In this document: positions 55,893-64,000 of the stretch, one piece after another | How positions within the stretch are numbered: the first letter of the stretch is position 1 | Layout of the letters: every line of letters starts with the position of its first letter | NCBI GenBank assembly: GCA_030998225.1 | Contig: JAPYXD010000308.1 | Location: 196,001-260,000 of the forward strand | Length of the DNA stretch: 64,000 bases | Direction of reading: 5' to 3' | From: Diplolepis rosae | Lineage: Eukaryota; Arthropoda; Insecta; Hymenoptera; Diplolepididae | The notes under the pieces: generated by a model | The model's database searches: none | The model's input: the letters and a program-made list of their open reading frames with translations, nothing else | Told to the model about the DNA's origin: nothing | Program-made: the position numbers and the translations under genes

Positions 55893-55955
55893 CAGGGTGG
55901 CCGCTTGACCGGGAAACCAGGAAAACCGGGAAATGACCGGGAATTTTTTTTAATT
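55893..55955 (+). repeat. CAGGGTGGC MITE, left end only
   Basis: CAGGGTGGCCGCTTGACCGG, then ACCGGGAAATGACCGGGAAT, matches the element at 10065-10380. No right end was found nearby. Confidence 0.65.
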
Positions 55956-56017
55956 TTTAATAAAAAACGATTTCTATTTGTTTTAAATGTGTTACATAAA
56001 GTGATTTACTTACATAT

Positions 56018-56066
56018 TATATTGTATATTATTATATTATTATTATATAATATTATATTATATATT
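56018..56066. repeat. ATT/AATAT microsatellite
   Basis: About 50 bp of ATATTATTATATTATTATTA-type sequence. Confidence 0.8.
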
Positions 56067-57215
56067 CGCCTCGGAATTTATATGACATACGCCAGGGCAT
56101 TCAACATTCTGGCCGTGGGTCGTATACTATTTTTCATGATCTCCTGTTGAAAGTACGCCCAAAACCGAGGCGAAGCCGAGGTTTTTGCTGGTTGGGGCGG
56201 GTATTAGAAACAAATTTGAAATAAAATGCAATCATACAATAACTGCAAAAAAAAAATTGCACCTATAGGGACGGAAGCAGCGCCAAACGCTGTGGCAAAT
56301 GTTATACCTCAGTTCGGGGCAGCTGGTGCCCCGTTTTCGCACAGCAGCACTCGATCGGCAGAATCGCTCTCCGAACTGCATAGTGCAAACGTTGTCTTTG
56401 ATTTCGGGAACCATGGTACGTCAGTGATGAGAGAACGCGTTGTTCTTATAGTTCCTATAATAATGATAAAGTGATGGATATTTTTATACAAAAAAAAAAA
56501 CATTTTGAGGAGTTGAAAGATGTATTTGAACGCAAGTGTAAAATTTTAACTTGATTGAAAGCTTTGTAAATATGTTTATAATATGTTAGCTATAAATTCC
56601 TTAAGCAAAAATAATGACTTAACCTCTTCATTGCATGTGAAGAGGTTTAAGAAATAGATGGCACATTATTAGATTCATTATTATTGTGCATATATTGAAG
56701 CTTATAATAAACTAGTTATGTGTCTTGTATCTACTCAACATGCAAATAAAATTGATCCAAAGTACATCTAAATGTCGGGAGCTGAGAAAAAAAGAATTTT
56801 TCCAAGACTAAGACTAAAGTTAAGGAAATAGAAATAAGACTTAGTAAGTTTTGTAACAATTTAATGAATTCTAATTGTAAAAAAAGTTCAAATTTGTTAA
56901 TAATTAAAAACTGTAAATTTTTTGAATGTATAGTAAATTCCACCTTTACATGGTGCGACTGCTGACTGAGTTTCGGCGCACGCGCTGTACCACACGTAAG
57001 GGACAATATTTGCGCCTTACTTTCGCGTATCTTTACGCCCGAAATCTGTGCAACGGTTGCTCCGAATCTGCAGTGCAGCCGGCGTACTGTAGGTGGTGCA
57101 ACCGGTGCACCGAAATTATTTCAATGAAGATAACAATATTAATATTGATCAACAGTAACGTTAACATCACACATCTAGTAATACTAATTGTTGTTCGTTG
57201 CTGGCCGTGCTGCTA
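56067..57215. other. Unrecognised stretch with GC-richer patches
   Basis: 56265-56430 is GC-richer and holds the hairpin GGGGCAGCTGGTGCCCC; AAACCGAGGCGAAGCCGAGGTT at 56151-56172 is another hairpin. TTTCGGCGCACGCG (near 56970) and CGGTGCACCGAAA (near 57104) may be ends of a small MITE. No gene is supported. Confidence 0.35.
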
Positions 57216-57880
57216 ACTCAGAATTCACGTTGACTGAAGAGCCGTACCAAATCTCTCAAAACGTTTGAATTGAGAGATCTCTTATTATTTATTAATGAGC
57301 AAGGTTAAGAAATCAACAAATGGCTAATTTCTATTAAGATTTAATTAATATAAACAAAAAGAGAAAGGGAACACAATTTTAAAGATAATATATACTGTAA
57401 GCTTTAAGTAACTTACAGGAGTTTACATTACAAGAGTTCCTGAGATCAAGAGAACTCATTCGATTACAAAATGCAACTAACTTAAGGAGCTGGTAGAAGT
57501 AGTGAAAAATACGCATTAAGTGGGGGTGACAATTTCAAAAGGTGGACGATGGTTAAAATCGTAAACATTGGGAAAAAGGCGAATTTCAATATACTACTGA
57601 AATCCCAGACAGGGGAGGCGCAGTGACCATTGTGTGAGCCTATTATGGGATTAAGGCAGACCTATGCTTGAGTTTAATGTGTACGGTATTACGCTAATAA
57701 ACATAAACTCCTAAACTTATACAGTTTCTAGTTTTCTTCAAGATTCAGTTAAATGAGTCTTTGGTGATTGAAAGCTTAGAGTTATAAAATAATCCTTAAA
57801 AATTCAGTATCGGCACGTTTTACAAGAAACAGATTTTTTCTTCCGTCGTCAATTAAAACTCGTGTTGTAAAGTCACAACA
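57216..57880 (-). other. Probable 3' LTR region of the BEL/Pao element
   Basis: On the minus strand the sequence after the polypurine-like GGGGGCCGGCA starts TGTTGTGACTTTACAACA (57880-57863), the usual way an LTR of this class begins. The lower boundary is not determined, and no matching 5' LTR was seen before the window ends, so the LTR assignment rests on the TG start and the purine tract only. Confidence 0.45.
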
Positions 57881-57897
57881 TGCCGGCCCCCTTGAAC
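57881..57897 (-). other. Candidate polypurine tract
   Basis: The minus strand reads CAAGGGGGCCGGCA directly before the putative LTR start. It is the expected site for plus-strand priming in an LTR retrotransposon, with a GGCC interruption. Confidence 0.5.
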
Positions 57898-58158
57898 TGT
57901 CATGTTCAAAGCAATTGGTCAAAGGTGGTAGTTATAATACATCAACTTTAGAATTTGTTAAACAATTATAGTCAAGCAATTGATATAAATAGGATACAGA
58001 GACTAATAATAGTTTAAGCATAAGATAATCAGAGCTGATCATAAAGGAGTTCTAACATACTAGGCGAGATAGTTGATAAAAAATGAATATATCGCTGAAA
58101 TGATTGTAAATTGCATACATCTTAATACTAAATACATATAATTCAGTGATTAGAAGTA

Positions 58159-61100
58159 TCATATAACGTCGATTGGTAGTGGGGACAAATTTTTAATACT
58201 ACGCTTATATTCGCCTTGTGCAGTTTTGATCGTTACCACTCGAACAATTCCATCCGTTCCTGGATGAACGGCAATTATACGGCCTAAGCTCCATCGCATA
58301 GGAGGTGCATTATCATCTCGAATCGTTACTAGTTTGCCGACCTGAATGTTCTGAGTGGCACCTTTATGCCATTTTTTACGCACAGTTAGCTCGTGGAGAT
58401 ACTCCTTGTTCCATCGAGCCCAAAAATGTTGCTTTATTCGCTGAACCTGCTGCCAAGAGGAAAGTTGATTTGGCGGCACGTTCATCAAATTGTGCTCTGG
58501 CACGTTTGTTATTGAGTCACCTATAAGAAAGTGACCTGGGGTGAGAGCAATTAAGTCGTTTGGGTCTGAAGGTATAGGTGTTAAAGGGCGTGAATTTAAG
58601 ATACCCTCTACCTCAGTTGAGAAGGTCGTGAATTCTTCATAAGTTAAAATTCTTTCTCCGATAACGCGAGTAAAGTGGTGCTTAAAAGATTTTACCGCGG
58701 CTTCCCAGAGTCCGCCGAAGTGTGGCGAACGCGGAGGAGTAAAATGCCAATTGATTCCTGCATAATTCGCAAGATTACGAGAGATTTCGTTGATATTTTC
58801 TTCATTGTTTAAGAATTGATATAATTCCGCTAATTCTCGTTTTGTACCTTTAAAATAAGTCGCATTATCGGAATAAAGATCAGAGCTTATTCCGCGTCTT
58901 GCAAAAAATCTTTTTAAGCATGCTAGAAAAGCTTCAGTAGTCAAATCACTGACGATTTCGATATGCACCGCCTTCGTAGCAAAACAAACAAAAATAGCGG
59001 TATAGATTTTCACCTTGACTCGATTTCTATGTTTTTTTTCTTTAATGAAAAAGGGACCGCAGTAGTCGATTCCGGCATGTTTAAAGGCTCTCTCGAAGAC
59101 AGTTCTGTCCTTAGGAAGTTCTCCCATCACGTAAGTTGGAAATTGTGGTTTAGCGCGAAAACAAGCAACACACTTACGAATTACGTTTTTTACTGTATTT
59201 TTTCCGTTAACGATCCAGTAATTGTTTCGAATAGCATTAAGTGTTGCTTGCGTGGCAGAATGAAGCAGTTTCAAATGTTGATCGCGAATAATAAGATGCG
59301 TTAAATTATGATTTTTCGGTAGAAGAATCGGATGTTTTTGCGAATATGTGAGATCGGAGTGTCTAAGCCTACCTCCCACTCTGAGAAGACCCTCAGAGTC
59401 CAAGAAAGGGTTAAGGGGAGTTAACCGTCCGTCGATCTGGTTTCCTTCTTCTAGGATTTTTAATTCTCTTGAAAACGTTTCGCGTTGTACGAGTTTTACT
59501 ACACATATCGTTGCTCTTTTAAGTTCGTTAGAAGAGAGAATGCCATTTATACCTATCTTGCGAACCTTGATATCAATAAATCTTCGAATATAAGCTACTA
59601 CGCGTATAAGTTTGGAAAAATTTCCAATATTTTGAAAGAGGGTATTCGCTATTTCGTTTGTATAATTTGAGCCTTCGTTTTCGGTTTCGTTTCTACACGT
59701 TAGATGTACAAATGCTTTCTTTTGTTCAGGAACCGTTTCAAATTCTAAAACCGATACAGGCCAATCTTCTTCCTCTTTATTGAGCCATAATGGGCCGTTC
59801 AACCAATGAGAATTATGAATAAAATCCTTTGGTGAGAGACCTCGTGAGACAAAATCCGCGGGATTATATTCCGTACGCACATGACGCCATTCACATGCAG
59901 CCGTAATTGATTGAATTTTGGCGACTCTGTTTGACACGAATGTTTTAAGTGTGTGTGGAGGACTTTTAATCCAGTGTAACGTGATTGTCGAGTCTGACCA
60001 CAGGACAACCTTTTCTACAGATAACCTACGTAAAGCATGAGAGACGGTTTTTAATAAGTGTGCTAATAAAAGAGCAGCACAAAGCTCTAAACGTGGTAGT
60101 GTTAATTTCTTCAGAGGTGCGACTCGCGATTTTGAACACACTAAATTCGTGTATATTACCCCGTTTTTATCACTTGATCGAAGATAAATGCAGGCTCCGT
60201 AAGCCTTTTCGCTAGCATCACAGAAACCATGTATTTGAAGTGATCTGTAATCATCTATTAGTATTTTACGTTTGATATTGAACTCTTGAAGGAGAGGCAA
60301 ATGATTTCGATAATCAAGCCAGGCTGTGTACACTTGCTGTGGCACAGACTCATCCCATCCGAGTTCTAATAACCATAAAGATTGCATTATCAATTTTGCC
60401 TGTAAGATAACTGGGCCTAGCAATTCTAGTGGGTCAAATAGCTGAGCGATTTGTGATAATATCGTTCTCTTTGTTACTGGCTCTTCGATTTTTGCCTGAT
60501 TTACTGTGTGCATCAGTGAGTCTGATTTGGGATTCCAATAAACACCAAGTGTTTTAGTTGTATCTCCCAAATTCAAACACATATGCGAGCCATTAACCCT
60601 TTCGGATAAGCTATTCATAAGGTCAGGCTCATTTGAGGCCCACTGTCTCAAATTCATGCCACCCCTATGAGTAACTTGTATTAATTCGTTAATCAGTCGT
60701 TTCGCTTTTTCGAGTGTCTGCGCTCCCGATAAAAGATCGTCCATATAAAAATCTTCCTTTAATGCGATAGCTGCATTTGGGAACAATTCTGATTCGTCAT
60801 TAGCCAATTGAATTAATGATCGAGTAGCTAAAAAGGACGCAGAGGAAGTCCCATAGGTAACGGTATTTAATGTGAAGATTTTTATAGGTTGATTAGAATC
60901 TGTCCGCCATAGAATTTTATGATATTTTCGATCACTTGGATGCAATTCGATTTGCCGGTACATTTTTTCAATATCGGCAGTTACCACATATGTGTGTGAT
61001 CGAAAACGGACGAGTAAGGAGAACAAATCATCTTGAACTTTAGGGCCTACCATGAGTGTGTCATTTAATGAGACTCCGGTTGACGTTTTTGCCGATGCAT

Positions 61101-63360
61101 CAAAAACGAATCGAAGCTTTGTTGTTAAACTCGATTGCTTTATTACCGAATGATGCGGTAAAAAGTAACCGTCACGAATAGAAGCTGTTTTGTCTTCACT
61201 CATGTGGCCTAGTTCTTTATATTCCTTCATAAAGGTAATATATTGTGTTTTGTGATCTGATTCCTTGGATAAAGATCGTTCTAACGAATGAAATCGCTTA
61301 AGTGCTCTATTATATGAATCACCGAGTTCGTTTACGTTTTCTTTAAAGGGAAGTTTTACGATATATCGTCCCGATTTTGGATTGCGCGATGTGTTTTTTA
61401 TATAATGTTCCTCACATTCGTTTTCCTCGTTTGATAATGTTTTGTCGTGAGGACCATTTTCAATTTCCCAAAATTCCGATATTTTATTATGTAGTAAATT
61501 TAATGATAAATTACAAGCAGATACATTTGAAAGCTTCGCACCCGGAATTTTTCCTCCCAATATCCATCCGAGATGAGTTTTTTGTAGAATCACGTTATTA
61601 TTCGCCAGAGATACTTGTCCGACACATAGTAGTTTCAGAAATATTTCAGCTCCAATAAGAACGTCAATTGATCTGGATATGTGGAATTCTGGATCAGCAA
61701 GATGGATATTGGAAGGGATTTTTAAAGCAACTCTGCTTATTGGTTCGCTTGGAGTATATTCGTTAATTTCTGGCGTTATCAGAAATGTCAGACAAGCAGA
61801 GTATTTATTTAACCGCGATTGAATAGTGCTATTTGTTATTTTATTGACGCTCGAACTCATTTGATTTACTCCGCCGAGAGGAATCTCAAGCTCGCGTTGT
61901 CTAAGTCCCAATTTTGTCGCTAGTTTCTCGGTTATAAAATGTACTTGTGAGCCGTTATCAAGCAGAGCCCTACACTTATGGGGGTTGCCTTCACGATCTA
62001 GTATGTGGATAATTGCTGTCGATAATAAGACCTGGGAGGGAGTTGTACTGTGTAAACTAGCAAGATTTACTTGAGCTGACATTTTTACATCATCGTCTCG
62101 ATGTAAAAGTGTGTGATGCCTTTTTTTACACGTTTTACACATACTCGCATTGCAATTTTCCACAGAGTGATTTGATCGGAGACAATTAAAACAGAGATTA
62201 AGATTTTTTACGATATTTAAACGTTCAGATAAATTTGCTTTTACTAATTTTTCACAACTTTGCGTAAAGTGTGCGCCTTTGCAGATATAACAAAAGGCCT
62301 TCATTGCCGCGTAAGTTACGGCTGGTCGATTTGAATTTAATTGATAATTTGATTGACGGTTGTGGTGATTACGGTTCTGATTATCACTACGCGACACGTT
62401 CCTTTCGGATCTATCGATTTTCGTTGGTAGTCTATTTGTTTCTAGTACCTTTTCTCGGCAATGCAAAAATTCGAGTAATTCTTCCATTGTCGGAGAGGTA
62501 TTGCCCTGAATATGTTCTTTCCACTTTAAACGAGTTTGTGGATCTAATCTTGAGGTTACTGCATAAATTGGAAAGGCTTGCAAAAAAGGTTTATTTAGAG
62601 CCTCTAATGCGCGGTAATGTTTTGTAACGTTATTTAAAAGATCTCCTATAGAAGTTGCTGATGCATTTGTGCAACTTGGTAATTCAAAAAATGATTTTAC
62701 GTGATTATTAATCACAGCCGTCGGATCGTCATAATATTTTTCCAAGATTTTCCACGCTACTTGATAATTCGCGTCAGTAGTTTCGAGCGATTCTATTCTA
62801 TCCGCTGCCTTTCCAGTCAGACACGAACGCAAAAATATAAGTCTCTGAGAATCGGTATATCTCTTGTCATTATGAACCGCGGATTTAAAGGTGTCGCTAA
62901 AACCCGGCCATTTTTCATAAGAGCCACTGAAAGTTGGTAAATTTAATGCTGGTAATTTAAGATTAACAACATTTTCACTAGCTCCGACATGTTGTGGACT
63001 CATATTACCGCTGAAATCGCGCGAAGGTGATCGATTTAAGGATGGATTGCTCACAATTATCGGTTCCTTTTCGTTAAGTAATGTTTGTGCTTTCGCGCAT
63101 GCCGTAGAGAGCCTGTCTTCGAAATCGCCTCTTTGTTCATATTCGGCCTCGATTTGTGCGTCCGATACTAATGACTCTATTTCAGTTTGCTTATCTTCGA
63201 AACTATCCTTTAAATTTTCTGCTTCTGTAATTTTACGTTTTAACTCTATTATATTTATCTCTTCCGGAGATTTGTTAAGAAAATTTTCGAATCGCGTTAA
63301 TTTTGTTTTTAAGGCACCTCGAAGCCTTTCTAGTTTGCTGATACGAGATTCGTTCGACAT
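58159..63360 (-). CDS. BEL/Pao retrotransposon Gag-Pol polyprotein, intact frame
   Basis: A single 1733-codon frame from ATG at 63360 (the frame opens earlier with TTG). Domains by approximate residue: coiled-coil-like 1-95; gag-like DUF1759 block 137-300 (LPTFSGSYEKWPGF, FLRSCLTGKAADRI); zinc knuckles 357-369 (C-X2-C-X3-H-X4-C) and 390-403; aspartic protease with LLDNGS near 468 (Asn where Ser or Thr is commoner); reverse transcriptase with FVFDASAKTS, catalytic TADI Asp 796 and YMDD 872-875; RNase H with Asp 1048, Glu 1092, Asp 1123; integrase zinc site H1362, H1367, C1397, C1400; integrase core Asp 1432, Asp 1498, Glu 1553; C-terminal DUF5641-like block to the end. No stop or frameshift is present and no envelope frame follows. 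The preserved motifs suggest a young, possibly active copy. Family: BEL/Pao (ICTV Belpaoviridae), order certain, clade not assigned. Confidence 0.95.
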   Translation of the reverse strand: MSNESRISKLERLRGALKTKLTRFENFLNKSPEEINIIELKRKITEAENLKDSFEDKQTEIESLVSDAQIEAEYEQRGDFEDRLSTACAKAQTLLNEKEPIIVSNPSLNRSPSRDFSGNMSPQHVGASENVVNLKLPALNLPTFSGSYEKWPGFSDTFKSAVHNDKRYTDSQRLIFLRSCLTGKAADRIESLETTDANYQVAWKILEKYYDDPTAVINNHVKSFFELPSCTNASATSIGDLLNNVTKHYRALEALNKPFLQAFPIYAVTSRLDPQTRLKWKEHIQGNTSPTMEELLEFLHCREKVLETNRLPTKIDRSERNVSRSDNQNRNHHNRQSNYQLNSNRPAVTYAAMKAFCYICKGAHFTQSCEKLVKANLSERLNIVKNLNLCFNCLRSNHSVENCNASMCKTCKKRHHTLLHRDDDVKMSAQVNLASLHSTTPSQVLLSTAIIHILDREGNPHKCRALLDNGSQVHFITEKLATKLGLRQRELEIPLGGVNQMSSSVNKITNSTIQSRLNKYSACLTFLITPEINEYTPSEPISRVALKIPSNIHLADPEFHISRSIDVLIGAEIFLKLLCVGQVSLANNNVILQKTHLGWILGGKIPGAKLSNVSACNLSLNLLHNKISEFWEIENGPHDKTLSNEENECEEHYIKNTSRNPKSGRYIVKLPFKENVNELGDSYNRALKRFHSLERSLSKESDHKTQYITFMKEYKELGHMSEDKTASIRDGYFLPHHSVIKQSSLTTKLRFVFDASAKTSTGVSLNDTLMVGPKVQDDLFSLLVRFRSHTYVVTADIEKMYRQIELHPSDRKYHKILWRTDSNQPIKIFTLNTVTYGTSSASFLATRSLIQLANDESELFPNAAIALKEDFYMDDLLSGAQTLEKAKRLINELIQVTHRGGMNLRQWASNEPDLMNSLSERVNGSHMCLNLGDTTKTLGVYWNPKSDSLMHTVNQAKIEEPVTKRTILSQIAQLFDPLELLGPVILQAKLIMQSLWLLELGWDESVPQQVYTAWLDYRNHLPLLQEFNIKRKILIDDYRSLQIHGFCDASEKAYGACIYLRSSDKNGVIYTNLVCSKSRVAPLKKLTLPRLELCAALLLAHLLKTVSHALRRLSVEKVVLWSDSTITLHWIKSPPHTLKTFVSNRVAKIQSITAACEWRHVRTEYNPADFVSRGLSPKDFIHNSHWLNGPLWLNKEEEDWPVSVLEFETVPEQKKAFVHLTCRNETENEGSNYTNEIANTLFQNIGNFSKLIRVVAYIRRFIDIKVRKIGINGILSSNELKRATICVVKLVQRETFSRELKILEEGNQIDGRLTPLNPFLDSEGLLRVGGRLRHSDLTYSQKHPILLPKNHNLTHLIIRDQHLKLLHSATQATLNAIRNNYWIVNGKNTVKNVIRKCVACFRAKPQFPTYVMGELPKDRTVFERAFKHAGIDYCGPFFIKEKKHRNRVKVKIYTAIFVCFATKAVHIEIVSDLTTEAFLACLKRFFARRGISSDLYSDNATYFKGTKRELAELYQFLNNEENINEISRNLANYAGINWHFTPPRSPHFGGLWEAAVKSFKHHFTRVIGERILTYEEFTTFSTEVEGILNSRPLTPIPSDPNDLIALTPGHFLIGDSITNVPEHNLMNVPPNQLSSWQQVQRIKQHFWARWNKEYLHELTVRKKWHKGATQNIQVGKLVTIRDDNAPPMRWSLGRIIAVHPGTDGIVRVVTIKTAQGEYKRSIKNLSPLPIDVI

Positions 63361-63369
63361 TTTATACAA

Positions 63370-63461
63370 CTGAGATAGGGTACGCCAAATATGAAATAAT
63401 GAGAATGTACGGTCACTTCGAAATATAAGTATGACTCAAAAAACAAACATGCAAGACTTAC
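63370..63461 (-). other. Candidate intron in the BEL/Pao leader
   Basis: On the minus strand an AGG-GTAAGT donor at 63461 and an ACCCTATCTCAG acceptor ending at 63370 bracket 92 bp just upstream of the ATG. Both are good matches to splice consensus, but splicing here is only inferred. Confidence 0.35.
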
Positions 63462-63594
63462 CCTTTTTGATGCTCTGGTGATGGGACACTACACAAATAT
63501 TATAAATCCAATATTATAATGCACCATACACTGTTAAATTTTACAATTCTCTAACACTCCACATTCACTGCTGATTTCACGTGCACGTTAAGAT

Positions 63595-63825
63595 TTCTCG
63601 TTCTCGTCGAATCTCTGGATGATGTTTTCGTTTTCGCTTGGTTACTCGTTCAAATTCTCGTTCCAATTCTCGTTCAAGTTCTCGTTCAAATTCTCGTTCA
63701 AGTTCTCGTCTAATTTCTGGTTTAAATTCTCGTTCAAGTTCTCGTTTGGTTACTCGTTCACGTTCTCGTTTTGTTCCTCGTTCACGTTCTCGTTCTGTTA
63801 GTTGTTTACGTTCTCGTTTTGTTAA
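63595..63825. repeat. 12-bp minisatellite (CTCGTTCAARTT)
   Basis: About 18 units of CTCGTTCAAGTT/CTCGTTCAAATT with drift (CTCGTTCACGTT, CTCGTTTTGTT) in the putative leader of the BEL/Pao element. The minus strand reads as an Arg-Glu-rich frame and the plus strand as a Ser-Arg-rich frame; both are by-products of the repeat. Confidence 0.85.
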
Positions 63826-64000
63826 CAATCATTGTTTGATAATATGTATTCCCACTCGTTTTTGCTGGAAGATTTTTATACGTTGAATCTTCGTGTTCCG
63901 TGTATTTAAGCTGATGTCAAGGATGACAACGTTGACTTGCTCATTAATTTGATTGTAAGCGATGATGCCGTTTATCCATTGAAGCTGGATCCGGCTCGAA

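Noticed and set aside
57290..57305. TTGCTCATTAAT shared (inverted) with 63930-63960 as LTR homology
   Set aside because: Wrong orientation for LTRs and only 12 bp; treated as chance.
63361..63369. Start of the BEL/Pao frame three codons earlier
   Set aside because: The codon at 63369 is TTG; the first ATG is at 63360, so that start was used.
63577..63828. Arg/Glu-rich open frame on the minus strand and Ser/Arg-rich frame on the plus strand
   Set aside because: Both are produced by the 12-bp minisatellite; no independent coding evidence.
1..64000. CRISPR arrays, operons, bacterial promoters or an integrated bacterial segment
   Set aside because: No regularly spaced repeats with unique spacers and no bacterial-type gene clusters; all recognisable content is eukaryotic or eukaryotic transposon.

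Overview
The window is about 64 kb of AT-rich eukaryotic DNA, almost certainly from an insect. The basis is the load of mariner relics of several insect-type subfamilies, an R1-clade LINE gag with the usual zinc knuckles, a BEL/Pao retrotransposon, a Penelope-like fragment, and one spliced exon of the RNA polymerase subunit RPB8. The order cannot be fixed from the sequence. The layout is that of a gene-poor, transposon-packed region in which repeats sit inside other repeats.

Host content. The clearest cellular feature is one 181-bp exon at 29248-29428 (+), with a good acceptor and a GTAAGT donor, encoding the middle of RPB8 (POLR2H). The other exons were not found, so much of the window may be intron or flank of that gene. 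Two further spliced-looking fragments were found by eye. One, at 6300-6611 (-), is a decayed gene resembling the N-terminus of insect SWIM/YqaJ-type proteins. The other, at 43411-43533 (+), is a half THAP zinc finger inside a terminal-inverted-repeat (TIR) element.

Region by region. 0-13 kb: palindromic MITEs (one split by a second element with TA duplications), the SWIM/YqaJ-like relic, and a Penelope GIY-YIG fragment inside a TIR element. 13-19.4 kb: a 1.4-kb TIR element, a hAT transposase relic (-) interrupted by a mariner, then a nearly full-length mauritiana-type mariner. 20-27 kb: a 3-bp-TSD MITE, two large foldbacks and four mariner relics. 27-31 kb: a cluster of GC-rich palindromes and hairpin repeats surrounding the RPB8 exon. 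31-45 kb: mariners, palindromes, two tRNA-like (SINE) copies (the second at 48.7 kb), two R1-type LINE pieces, a two-level nested MITE and the THAP element. 45-57 kb: mostly unrecognised AT-rich DNA with small MITEs, a 0.69-kb duplicate of the 41.6-kb repeat and a degraded irritans-type mariner. 57-64 kb: a BEL/Pao element (-) whose 1733-codon polyprotein is uninterrupted, in contrast to every other element here.

How the parts relate. No operon or pathway is present. The story is insertion history: TA-target elements repeatedly land in one another, mariner transposases are broken by stops, frameshifts or clean internal deletions, and one BEL/Pao copy looks young. All identifications are by eye; no database search was run.
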